A stretch of DNA of 64,000 nucleotides from Blastomyces gilchristii SLH14081 (lineage: Eukaryota; Ascomycota; Eurotiomycetes; Onygenales; Ajellomycetaceae): assembly GCF_000003855.2 (NCBI RefSeq), contig NW_003101666.1:599129-663128 (forward strand). Reading direction: 5' to 3'. Made by a program: the position numbers and the translations under genes. Shown one piece after another: positions 1-12,100 of this stretch. Under the pieces are notes generated by a model. It worked only from the letters and a program-made list of their open reading frames with translations, searched no databases and was not told where the DNA came from. The stretch's first letter is position 1; every line of letters starts with the position of its first letter.

Positions 1-23
1 ATTACGCAAGAACTCATTATAAG

Positions 24-529
24 TAGACTGGCCGCTGAGATTATGAATTTCACATTTGATTCTATTTAATCTGATCTCATACATTTCTTAGCATTAATCT
101 CACTAAGACTAGTCATTAAAAAAACATGTAAAGTAACTATATATAAGATCTTAAAATGAAATCATGACTTGAAAAAAATGAGAAAGTGATCTCATTTAAT
201 TCTATTTAGTCTCATTCTTGATATAAAGTTACTATTTTTAGATATTTTAAGGTTTTTTTTAGACTATTTTTAATTTTTTAAAAAGTAACACTTTTTGATA
301 ACACTTAAATAAGATTTAAAGTCATTTAAAGCAATAAAAATAATTTAAATTGAGAAGTGAAAATCATGATCTTATTTGAAAAATGTGATAAGAGTAGACA
401 GTAAGTCTCACTGAGACAGTATGAGACTACTATCTAATGTTAAAACCATGTAATGAAATTAGTTGAATTGATAATAAAACTATCAAAAAATCTGATTCTG
501 ATCTCAGACACAGTCACACAGTCAGCCTA
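24..529. mobile_element. hAT-like MITE, copy A (506 bp)
   Basis: A 506-bp non-coding unit that recurs at the same length at 40034-40539. Its ends are inverted repeats: it opens TAGACTGGCCG and closes GTCAGCCTA, while the other copy opens TAGACTGACTG and closes CGGTCAGTCTA. It is flanked by a perfect 8-bp direct repeat, attataag, at 16-23 and 530-537. An 8-bp target duplication with short TIRs is typical of hAT transposons. No transposase frame is present, so it is non-autonomous. The two copies differ mainly by transitions, as expected for RIP-type decay. The class assignment is inference; boundaries and duplication are read directly. Confidence 0.85.
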
Positions 530-1779
530 ATTATAAGCTTCACTTATATATAAGTATAATGAAAGAATAATAATAATAATAATCTATATTCAGATAAAAA
601 TAATATATTCAATCTTTATATCTATAATATAAGCTATTAAATCAGTAATGAGATTCTTCATTAATCTGACAGAGAATGAAAAAACACTTTTTAATGAGAA
701 TAACACTCTTACTAGAGAGAGTGCAAGCTACTAATTAAGTATAACAGATACTATAATCTGTTATAGATAAGCAATTCTTATAATAAAAAAGAAAAAATCT
801 ATCATAAGATTAATAAATTTCATTATAAATATTAAGATAATTATATAATATTAAGTTGAAACTCTACACTGAGATGATGAAGAAGAGTTTAAAAGTCAAG
901 AACTTAAGACCTACTATTAGAGTAAAGAAATAGTATATGAAATAACTATATCTGATACATTACAATTAAATGACTCAGTAAAACATATAAATTAAATAGT
1001 TACAGAAAAGATATAAAGCCTACTATTTAATAGTAAATTAGAAAAAGAACTTTGAGATGAAGTAATATAAGTTATAATTATAATAATTAACACATTCTCA
1101 ACATTAACAAAGATATTTAAATATATGAAAGAAACATTACTTATATCTTTTAAAGCTTGAACTGAAGTGTAATCTTCTATTCATTGAATATAGAGATAAG
1201 AGTGCAAGATCTATAAGAAGAATTTAAAAGTGTTAAACAAGCTTACAGATAGAACTGATGATAAGAAATAATAACTAATTAAATATCAAGAATTACATTA
1301 ATATTATATATGAGATTCTGTTATATACTGTCTTAAGATTGTATAAGATGTTATATTTAATAAAGCTCTTAACATAAGTGCAAACACATCTGTAAATATA
1401 GTGAGAGAATTCAATGAATTATCTAATGAATTAAATATTCTGAATATCAGAGAGAGATAATAACACTGTCTTCTAAGAAGACTTATAAAGAAAAAGCCAG
1501 ATATTTTAAAGATAATTATTAATAAGAACTTAGAGAGTGTAATTGATTCAATCTATCTTCTAAATAATAAGACACAGTTTATTATAAATAAAGAGTCTAA
1601 AAACTCTGTTAATAAGAATAATTCTATTCTAAGTATTCTAACTGACTGATTAACTACACTGATGAAAGTCAAGAGAAGTTCAGACTGAAACTATTAACAT
1701 AAGACAATGAAAAAGAAGATTAAGATATTTGAATAGAAGAAGATATATATTATTATTAAGAAGATCTCAGAAATGAATA

Positions 1780-2629
1780 TTTTTACAGATAAATGAGTAT
1801 ATAATCAGAAGTTTAATAATAAGAGAGAAATCATTCATTTTAAAGCTTACTAAGTAATTAGAGAGTTCTTATAACAGCAGAGTATTCATTATATAAGATT
1901 ATATACTACAGTGATATCAGAGTCTATATTATATAGTCTATTTATTATATTAACTGTTAAAGAATGAAAGATTAAATTAATTAACTATATATTCATATTT
2001 TGAAATGATATATTATCTCAAAATGAGATAATCTATATATAACTACTCACAGATATTAAACATAATAGAGAGAGCTTGATGAAATTACTCTATCAGAGTC
2101 TATATAAAATGAAGTAAGCTGTGAGAGTATAATATTTTCTAGTAATAGAATATTTCATCACATTAAGATTTAAGATATTATCTTATAACAGTGAATTTCT
2201 ATAATACTCTATTCATAAGATTTATCTGATATTATATATTAATAATTATCAGATGACAGAATCTCAAGAATAGTAATTAAACTGAGTATTAAAAGAGATT
2301 ATAAAAAGATTTAAGATAAAGAATATTAAAGAGATTCAGTTATATCTTAAAATAAAGATTAAATATCAGAGAAATAATAATCTAGTAATTACACAGAGTT
2401 ATTATATTAAGAAAATTCTTGAAGATTTCAGTATAAATAAAATGAATCCCGCAGAGATCTTTATAATAATAAGTATATAACTGAAATTTTCATCTGATAA
2501 GAATAATGAATTAAATGATAACTTTACAGCTATAAGATATTATCAAGAATTGAGATTATTACAGTATTTAATCTTAAGCAGCAGATCAGACCTAGTATTT
2601 ACAGTTAACTATCTCTTATATTTTAACTT
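1780..2629 (+). pseudogene. Outer copia reverse transcriptase (degraded)
   Basis: Forward-frame translation gives a recognisable copia RT: an entry stretch of the type VYNQKFNNKREI..FKA..V at about 1795-1850, then the C-terminal part with YYIKKILEDF (about 2400) and LLQYLILSSRSDLVFTVNYL (about 2550-2610), which matches the copia pattern GSLMYL..TRPDIA..V. Many stops interrupt it, mostly TGA or TAA where the family has Trp, Gln or Arg. The frame is cut at 2629 by insertion of the inner copia. It is surely inactive. Confidence 0.7.
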
Positions 2630-2634
2630 ATATC

Positions 2635-2729
2635 TGTCAGGTCACGTGATCTGACTTACTAATTCTTCCATCATATAACTTTCCACAAGCTAGCAACCTT
2701 TCAATCACATGAGCTTTACACCTTTCACA
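2635..2729 (+). repeat. 5' LTR of inner copia (95 bp)
   Basis: Begins TGTCAGG and ends TTTCACA (TG...CA rule). It aligns without gaps to 8154-8248. About 11 positions differ, all transitions. The sequence right after it (GGTTATGAGACC) is in the primer-binding-site position. Confidence 0.93.
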
Positions 2730-2982
2730 GGTTATGAGACCTGTTTTGTGCAAAATCACTGTCAATTCAGAATTCCTTGTCAATATAATTATTATTTAAC
2801 TACTGCTTCATTCAACCACTCATCAGAAGTTAAAATTGTCTTATTCTATCAGTATTGATGTGTTTGAGATCTTGATGATCAATAATACTACTGCTCACTT
2901 AAAAAAGAAGAGGCTTGCAGAAAATGCACTACATTTGTAAAAAAGTAAGAAAAAGAGAACAATATTGACAAGAATTCAATAA

Positions 2983-4850
2983 ATGAATATCAAGATAATG
3001 AATTTAATACAATCTCATTCTTATACATATTCACAATCTCATGTTCTTTTCACTGAATCAGTTACAGATGATGATGATTCTTCATACTTATACTCTGTCA
3101 GTGAACATTCTTCTAAAGTCTTTGAAAGCTTCATTGATGAACACTCTGAAACACTCTCTCAATTCAAAGCTGATTTGAATACAGCTTCTGACACAGTCAG
3201 ACCGGCCCTCTGATCTACTTAACAGCTTGATAAAGCTGGTTCTCATGAAGTCAACAGTTCAGATGAGACAATATCAGATCAACAGATAAAGTATCTCAAG
3301 ATGATATTTGAGATGAAGAAGAAGAAGTGAAGAGTTCTAGAACTTGAACTACAACTGGAAAAACTCTGTCAACAGAGATTCTCTACAGATTGATCACAAA
3401 ATGTTAACAATTATTCTGTTATCATCTCAACAGCCTGTACAGCCACATGGAATTCTAATCTCAGTGAAAGGTTGAAATTCAATCTTCATGAACTGAATAG
3501 CTGTGTTGACAAGGCAATCTCTCAATTCAAGAAAGATGTTAAGAATACTGTGAGATTAAACAGTCTAACTGATACATTCAATTACATCACATGAAGCATC
3601 TTCATGAAATCAAAACTGGTTGATGCACAGTGTTGATATATAATAGAGAAATAACAGACTCAGAATTCTCTATAAAGAGATGATAAATGAGCATCATTCT
3701 GAGATATCAGAAACTGATGACTCTACACATTCATCTCAAACTTCTTGAGTGCAGAAGTCAGATCACATTTCTTCAAATATGATGAAAATTGAATTACTTA
3801 TACTCTATGAAATGCAATCAAATAGAAATACTCTGTTCTTAAAACATAGTTACACTGTGAGACAGTTCTGAAATTCATGTCACTTGATAACACACAGATC
3901 ATCAATCTACACACATTCTTTGATAAGTTCTGATTCATTATTATGAAATTGAAGATGTTGAATGCTTTCTTCTCAGATGTGTGAATATTTAATATCTTCT
4001 ACTCAGTTCTACTTAACAATTGAAGAAATTATGTTCAGAAGAAGATAGAGAAGATACAGAATTTCAAATTCACAGCTGTGATATTGAATGTTGATCTTCT
4101 CATGAAGAAGATCTGTTCACAGCTTAATTCTTCAAAAGATAAAAAGAATCTACAGAATATAGATTCTGCAGTCAACACTACTACAACAGCTATAACAATT
4201 ACTACATCTATCAATTCTAACAACAATATATTGAATTCAGCCTGTGAAGGCTGTACTGAATGTGTTTGTAGCAGTTTATAAGAGAGCTCTTGAAACTATC
4301 AGAGATCAGAAAATTCATCTACATATTCTGAATGTGAGAGATCTCACTTTGACATCTATTAATTGATCAATTCAGACAGTGCTTCAGATAATTGAAGAAT
4401 AAACAATACTGTGAGAATAAAGAAATTTAAGGAAAAGAAGAAAAAGAACAATAGTGAGAATAGAACTCAACTATTTATTACAGATGAATCAGAGATCTAT
4501 CAGATGATAAATCTCACAGAGATTATCAATATATCAGTCTATTTCATGAAACCTCACAAGAATTCTCTCACTATATGAGATAGTGATACTGAATGTCACA
4601 TAGCAAGTGATAAATCATGATTTTCAAAACTTATAGCAATCAATGATTCAACAGTTCAAGTGATCAACATGGTTATTCTGAAGATTCAGAGTGTCAGCAC
4701 TGCATTCATCTCAGTGAGTGAAAGATTGATAGAATTCAATCATGTATACTATATGTCAGAACTATTCACAAATCTGATCTTCACTGAGCTTATGAAATGT
4801 CAGAGCTATATTCACTGTGATATGTAAGTTGATACTGAGAACTACTTTGA
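2983..4850 (+). pseudogene. Inner copia gag and protease region
   Basis: The gag-like part opens with a 76-codon frame at 2983-3213 rich in Ser, Asp and Glu, followed by weakly conserved sequence with scattered stops. The protease follows near 4580-4640: translation gives WDSDTECHIASDKSWF when the TGA codons are read as the Trp codons they probably came from, matching the copia protease pattern DSGxxxH..xDKSxF. The second residue of the active-site triplet is retained and the Gly is changed. No CCHC zinc knuckle was recognised. Degraded and not expressed as protein. Confidence 0.65.
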
Positions 4851-5269
4851 GTTTTTATTATCTATCAACAGTGATATCTTCTACATTAATCTGTTTCACA
4901 ATAATATTTACATTCTATTCAACAGCTCACTGACATTTCATGAGATAATGAATGACTCAATGTATGAAGCAGTGACATATGTGACTGTTCTGAAATCAAG
5001 AACAATCTCAATAGATTATAATCTGAATGCAGAATCTTTGAGATCTTTCAGCTGTGAGAAAATTGAACAGTTAATCAACTCTAAGAATTCAGATACTAAT
5101 TTCTTTATTATCTCATCTTCATCTTGATTATCTGCAGTTCTTTCAAAACAGCTTTCAATAGATGAGTGACATTGTTAACTTGATTATATCAGTGAAAATA
5201 GTATATTAAAGATAATCAGAAACTCATGATTTAATATTATCATTATCAGTCTGAAGAAATTATCATTCT

Positions 5270-5950
5270 GTATCACATATATTAAGACTAAACAGAAATG
5301 TGCTTTCTACAAGTATTCCACATCACATCATATCACTCACAAGGCCTTGAAGATTTGAGTGAATATATTCAGTGATGATGAGACTCTTGGAACTGAAAAT
5401 GATATATTATCTTACACTGGTAAGAAGCTTGCAATAATGATAACAGATGATGTCACTTAAATGAGATGAATATTTCTATTGAAATGCAAGAATGAGACAT
5501 TGAGATATCTACAGATCTTTAATCAATTCATCAAGAATCTGCTGAGATGTGACATTGCAATCATTCACTTAGACTGTGAAGAATTGAATTTGAATGCAGT
5601 CATGACATATATACTCAGTGAAGATATAAAATGAGAGCTGACTCTTCTCTATACTTCACAGTAAGATGAAGTATTCAAATAATTAATCAGTTTGATCATT
5701 GAGAAGTTCTGATCACTATTAATAGACTCTTCAGCTCTGAAAAAGATGTGAAATGAGACAGTTATTACAGTTACAAAGCTGCTTAATCTTATGTCAATCT
5801 CAATGATATTGTATAAGAGCTCTGAAAATACAAAGCTGATTACACTGTATAAGATCTGGCTTGAAGCTCTATCTTCTGCACAGGGCATTCACTGATGAGG
5901 TTGTAAAGCATTCTTGAAGATAGTCTTCAAGCTCATTAATAAGATGACTT
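5270..5950 (+). pseudogene. Inner copia integrase core
   Basis: Translation around 5430-5560 gives ITDDVT..RWIFLLKCKNE, the copia integrase core pattern (ITDDxTR..WIFLLKxKSE). It continues through WELTLLYTSQ near 5630 (family: WExSxPYxxQQNG) and SSAQGIHWWGCKAF near 5880 (family: HLRxFGCxAF). Several TGA and TAA codons interrupt it. Position after protease and before RT is normal for copia. Confidence 0.75.
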
Positions 5951-6599
5951 CTCATTTCAAAGAGTTGATTTTTGTGAGTTATAATGATTTTATCAATTAT
6001 AGATTGATGAACTCCTTCAATAGATATTTATACATATTAAAAGACATTATCTTTCAGAAGAATCTTTATCTTACTGATTCATTAATACTGACAATGAACA
6101 ATCTGAAGATTCTACTTAATACAGTTTGTAAAGCAGCTGTAGTAATTTCTACAGTAATTTCTGATTCATCAATTGATAATCTATTCATTGATGAGAAAAT
6201 TCAACCTGAGTGTTCATTATTTCTTATACTCACTAATAATTGATGAATTGACTATGATATCTTCATGAGAATATCTATCTTTTTAGTGCAGAATACACTG
6301 AACTTCTCAGAACTTACAGTTGAATCAGATAATTCTCTGATATCTACAAGGAAATCTTCAGTGAGAGATAGTCTTAAAGATCTATTTACTGATCCCAAGA
6401 TCACTACACTTCTGATTCTGAAAAATCTCACACATGTCAAAGCTTTCATGAAATGAAAGTATTATTACAAGACCTGTATTAAAGAGATCAACTGTTTGAA
6501 ACAGATAGAGATCTGACAACTGATTGAGAGAACATCACAAATGAGTGTTCTTCACAGTTAATGAGTATTTAATAAAAAGTTCAACAATATGAGTGATGT

Positions 6600-7980
6600 T
6601 ATCTGCTGTAAGACCTGCTGAGTCATCTGCAGAAATCATCAATAAAAGAGAGTTAATTACTTAAGAATCTTTATATCTGTTATCTCTGCATTCATCTTAC
6701 AAGCTCTCATGACAATCTCAGTATCTCAGAGATGATATATTCTGCAGATTGATATAATGATCACTTTTTTGAATGCTTAACTATCTGCTGATGAACAGAT
6801 ATATATGAATCAACTTATAAAATTTCACAAAGATTATGATGATCTTGTGTGTGAGTTGATACAGAGACTCTACAGTCTTAAGCAAGCAGCACTCTTATAA
6901 TATGAGAAGCTGTAAAAGATGCTATTATACTCAGACTTCTGTGTCAGTCTCTATGATACTGAACTATTTATTCATGATGAAAGACAGGTCTATATAATTA
7001 TCTATATGAATAATGTTCATCTCTACAGCCTGAAAATCAAAGATCTGAACTGAGTCAAAGCTGAAATCACTGCTAATTATAAGATTAAGAATATAGAAGA
7101 TTTCAACTGCTATCTAGAAATAAAGATTAATAGAGATTCAACTTCATTGATATTGTCTTAATCTCTCTTTGTAAGAAATCTTCTGAAGAAGTTCTCAATG
7201 AATGACTGTTATTCTACATTCACTTTTATAAAGAAGAATGTCAATTTCATGAATAATAATGAGAAACTGATTGTATACACAGCAGAATTTATTCTACAGT
7301 TCTATCAATTCAGTATCAGATTCCTGCAATATCTGATATTTAATACATATTCTGATATAAGCTTCACTGCAGAATTTCTTGAACAATTCAGCTCCTGGTC
7401 TATATCAAAGAACTGAGCTGTATACAAGTGTACACTCTGATATCTACAGAGTTCAATCAATGAGAGTATAACCTATCACAGAGATGCCGAAATTGAACCT
7501 ATAGCATATGCAGATGCCGATTGAGCTGGTAGAGATTCAGAATCTCATTCAACCACCGGTTATATCATCTACATGACAGGTGGCCCTGTTGTATGACAGA
7601 GTTGCCGGCAAACAGAGATCTCCAAGTCATTAACAGAGGCCGAATATATTGCATTCTTCAAGGCTGCATATAAGCTTGTCTGTCTCTGAGAGCTTCTAGA
7701 AGACACTGAATTCATTTCATCTCATCTCAACAATCTGAATGCTGATGATCACTTCATTCTCATCACAGTCAATGATCTGACTTATACAATTCATGCTGAT
7801 AATAAGTCTGTTGTAGAGCTATTCTCTTTCAAAGCAATTTCACATCACTCAAAGTATATAGAGATCTGTTTTCACATTCTTCAAGATCTCATCTGCAAGA
7901 ATGAGATATCTATCTGATATGTTTCATCTGCTGAGAACACAGTGAATGAGCTTACTAAATCACTTAGAACATTGAAATAT
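6600..7980 (+). pseudogene. Inner copia reverse transcriptase and RNase H
   Basis: The RT reads from CWVICRNHQQKRVNY (about 6615) through WYILQIDIIITFLNA (about 6735) and LYSLKQAALL (about 6870) to the catalytic YMNN at about 7003-7014, where active copies have YVDD; the change fits G-to-A mutation. RNase H covers about 7480-7975 with ADADW (TGA at the Trp), GRDSESHSTTGYIIYMTGG, SKSLTEAEYIAF and, at the end, NELTKSL. This stretch is less mutated than the rest of the element and still has CpG sites (for example around 7490-7630). Confidence 0.88.
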
Positions 7981-8153
7981 ACATGTTGAAAAGAGAATAT
8001 AAAGAAGATAGAGAGATAGAGGGATAAAAAATGATGTATCTCATGACTGATTTTTCATTACTACACATTTTCCAGTCATTTTTTGTATCTGTACTTGATT
8101 TGAAGGTGAATTTTGTATATAGCATTGTGTATAGTTACTCTGGTGAGTGAGAA

Positions 8154-8248
8154 TATCAGGTCACATAATCTGGCTTACTAATTCTTTCATCATATAACTT
8201 TTCACAAGCTAGTAATCTTTCAATCACACAAGCTTTACATCTTTCACA
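8154..8248 (+). repeat. 3' LTR of inner copia (95 bp)
   Basis: Same length as 2635-2729, with the opening TG changed to TA. Of its C-to-T changes relative to the 5' copy, four of five hit the first C of a CpC and one a CpA. Confidence 0.93.
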
Positions 8249-8261
8249 ATATCTGTATAAG

Positions 8262-8697
8262 ATATGTTAAGCAGCATTGAAGCATGTTCTATATTATATC
8301 AAGAAGATAAAAAATCATAACATATTATACAGAAAGAAGATTGATAATAAGAGTCTAAGTTCTGTAATATACTACAATTCAAACTGAGCAGAGATGAATT
8401 CTCAATACAAATTAACTATTAGCTATATTATATTAATTAATAAGTCACTGATCTCATGATAGTTACAGAGACAGATATCTATTACTAAATTAATTATGAA
8501 AGCTGAGTATATTACAGCTAGTGAGACAGCTTATGAGATAATCTGATTGAATAATATGTTATGTAACACTGAGTTAATGAATGATAAAAAAGTGAAAATA
8601 TGCTCACATCTATAAGTTAATAATAAGAGAGTAATCAATCTAGTAAAGAGAGAATTCTTAACATGAAGATTGCATTATATTAAGATTAAATATCATA
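8262..8697 (+). pseudogene. Outer copia RNase H, 5' part
   Basis: Resumes the outer copia frame beyond the inner element: AALKHVLYYIKK (about 8276), a decayed SDSDWAG equivalent (YYNSN, stop, AE), INKSLIS, then MKAEYITASETAYEII near 8500-8545 (family: STEAEYxAxSEAxxE). It ends with RLHYIKIKYHIL at about 8660-8700 (family: RSKHIDIKYHxxR), where the gypsy element cuts in. The stops are mostly at expected Trp codons. Confidence 0.85.
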
Positions 8698-8702
8698 TTC
8701 TT

Positions 8703-9011
8703 TGTGACGGGCTGCGCCCGATCAATGATATAGACTATTTTATTACACTTCACAGATTTCAATCACTTTATTCTCAAACATGTATGCTTTGATTCTCAGC
8801 CATTCTTGATCACTGATTCTCAGCTATTATAAACATATATAGATTCTTCCGCCCTGAAGCTTCACTGCATACATTATTATATACATGTATAAATATTCAC
8901 TCTAATTGCTGATTCTCACACTTTCTCTTTCTTTTCTTCTCTAACATTTTTCTCTTTATTATATAAGACCTATCAATATAATACTGATCTATTCAGTGTA
9001 GGCCTCTTACA
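8703..9011 (+). repeat. 5' LTR of gypsy-1 (309 bp)
   Basis: Opens TGTGACGGGC and ends CTCTTACA. Aligns to 14000-14308 at equal length. At the opening the two copies read TGTGACGGGC and TGTAGTGAGC, differing only by transitions. Confidence 0.93.
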
Positions 9012-9163
9012 CTAGAAAAACATTTATCATCTTCTTATTAGAAATGATTATTCATATATCATCTTCTCATTAGAAATGATTATTCATTGAGAGATATTCA
9101 AACATATAATAACATATAAGAAAGAGAAACAGTTAAGCAGACACTGAGTTCTCAGATAGAAGC

Positions 9164-12100
9164 TTGCTCATCAGTCACTCTGACTCTGTAATAAGATTTT
9201 ATAAGAGAATGTCAGTGAAAGATCTGAGAGTTCTGATACTCAGATATATAAGATATTCATATAATTACACTTCTTCAGATTTCACAGATATTACATATCT
9301 GATAAACAATATAATCATATCTAATGATAATATAAGAGAACTCTTGAGTATAAGCATAGATATAATATCACAGTGACTCTGAGCAATGTTGAAACTATAA
9401 TAATAATAGATAGCTGACATGCATACCACTCAACAGCTTCAATATGAAGAAATTCAATGATTAATTCATACAACTTCAGCATCTATAAAAGTACTGAAAG
9501 AATACTTAGATATTTCTGTATATTTTAATACTTCTGATCTCACTCTCTACTTATTATAAAGAATGAAAATGCTCATGAAACTGAGTGTAGATAAAGATGT
9601 CATCAGTTCATTAACTAATCAAGATTAATATATTAATGAATAATTGAAGAATTATGTGAAATAGAAGTTTCATTCATGAATGAAAGCATGTGAATCAGTG
9701 TTATAAATATCTGATAATATTATGAAACATCTTGATATTCTGTTCTGAGACACTGTCATATAATAGAAGATATTAAATTGATTACAGAGTATCTGATAGA
9801 GAAACACTTCTCTTATAATATTCATTTCTGACTTCAATATCAAGATTCTAGAAGCAGATGATCAATCTTGAGAGAATTAAATGAAGATTAACATGCTTAA
9901 GAAGACATTAACTTTCAAACTCTTACAGACTCTTATAAGTATAGACAAAGATCAGACTTATAAAGATTTCTGCACACAGCTCTGAATATTAAATAACTGT
10001 CTTATCAAGCTCAAGAGTATACAGAACAGTGACAGAAGATATTATATCTCAGTCACTCATACACTCATACTGAAGAATAATAATAATGCAGATATTATGA
10101 ATTGAGTAGACTTAAATGTCTATATATAAGCAAGAGTCTCTGCTATCTGAACAGGCTTCTGAGTTTCTGAAATCACTTCTGAAGAAGTTGCTGATCAATG
10201 TTAATAAGAAGTATGTATCAACTGTAACTTATCAGAGTATATTACTTTTAACTGCTGATCAGCTCATGTACCTTCTCACTTAAGAAATGAATCAGTGTCT
10301 GTTCACATCAATCACATTACAGTGAAGAAAGATTCAGAAGATAACTATGAAAATGCTCTGATAAAACAGGAAAAAGATTAGCTTCTGTTCAAATTTACAA
10401 ACAGAAGCTTGAAGAGATCAAATGATAATAATTTAAAGAGAAAATGACAATGAATATAATTCTTGTATTTACTATGATTAATAACATGTATAATATGAAA
10501 GCTATGATAGATAGTAGTCTATATCACTATACAATGATAAAATCTTCAGTTGTAAGATATTATAATCTTCACTGTTCAGTATATTCTCTTATTAAAACTC
10601 TAACTTCTCATAGAATTTAATAATTCAAAAGATGTTTACATCTGTTACATAGTGAAACTAAATATAGATATTGAAGAACATCAGTGTGAAGATATCTATG
10701 TATATAAAGTTGATAATCTTGATTATATTCTAATATTAGAACTTATCTGACTATCTGAACAAGGCATCTTATTAAACACTTAAAACAGAAGTTTAATATT
10801 CTCTAATAATAATAGAATTTATGAAGATGATATTTACAAGACTATGAATCTTACACAGATCTCTGTCAATACTTATGAAATACTCTGAAAAAGAAGTTAT
10901 TAAAACTACTAACAGAGTTACTGATAAAGTCATTAATAGCAGAATTATATATTAATCTATTTCATCAGTCTGACTGATATCAAGAAAGCTCTAGAAAAGT
11001 TATCTTATACTACAATAACAGATTCTTATACAAAACTCTCTTAATAATATCATGAATATCTAGATGTCTTCTGATAAGATAATATTATAAATATATCTTC
11101 TTTACAAGACTCAGAAGTGAATCACAGTATCAAGTTAGAAAAGAAGAATGATAAGAACTCTGAGTTACTGTAAGACTCTCTTTATAAGATATCTTGAGAT
11201 GAACTTCTTCTTCTTTGAAAGATACTCAATAATCTGTTGAATAAAAGATTTATATATATTAGTAGCTCTTTCACTGCAGCTTCTATTCTCTTTGTAAAGA
11301 AGTCAGATAAAGAACTCTGATTCTGTGTAAACTACTGAGATCTGAACAGATTGATAAAGAAAGATCATTATCTCTTATCTCTTATCAATAAAACTCTAGC
11401 ACAGATCAGATAAGCTCAATAATTTATAAAGTTAGATATTATTATCATATTTTATAAGATTCATATCACTGAAGAAGATGAATAACTTACAGTATTCTGA
11501 ATATATTATAATCTCTTTGAATGAATAGTCACACTCTTTGAACTGACTAACACTCTCAGTATATTTCAGAAGTATATCAACTGAGTACTCTGAGATTTTC
11601 TTAATAAGTTTATATCTACTTATCTAGATAATATTCTCATCTTTATTAATGAATTCAGAAAAGAGTATCAAGAGTATATACAAAGAGTATTATAATAACT
11701 ATGAGAAGTAGAACTATCAATTGATATTAATAAGTGTAATTTCAAAGTTAAGAGTATTAAATACTTAGATTTTATTATAGAAACTGATAAGAGAATTCAA
11801 ATGAATTCTGAGAAGATCTCTGTTATTCTCAAATAAGAAGCTTTATATACTGTAAAAGATGTATAAAGCTTCATTGAATTCACTAACTTCTATCAGTGAT
11901 TTATACAAAACTTCTCAGATATTATAAGATCACTTATAGAACTTACTAAGAAAGACTTAGTATTTTAATAATCAGTGAACACTGAAGCTGCATTTACACA
12001 GATAAAGAAGATATTTATTAATATCTCTCTACTGATAATATTCAATTCTGACTGTAAGATAGTTGTTGAAGCTGATTTCTCTGACTATGTAATAGAAGAA

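Larger units (their letters stand above)
2635..8248 (+). mobile_element. Complete nested Ty1/copia retrotransposon
   Basis: A 5,614-bp element bounded by two 95-bp LTRs (2635-2729 and 8154-8248) and a perfect 5-bp target duplication atatc at 2630-2634 and 8249-8253. The internal order is gag, protease, integrase, reverse transcriptase, RNase H, the copia order. A purine-rich stretch just before 8154 (GGTGAGTGAGAA) fits a polypurine tract. All frames contain stops, so it cannot move on its own. It interrupts the RT/RNase H region of the outer copia, so it is younger than that element. The LTRs differ only by transitions. Confidence 0.93.
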
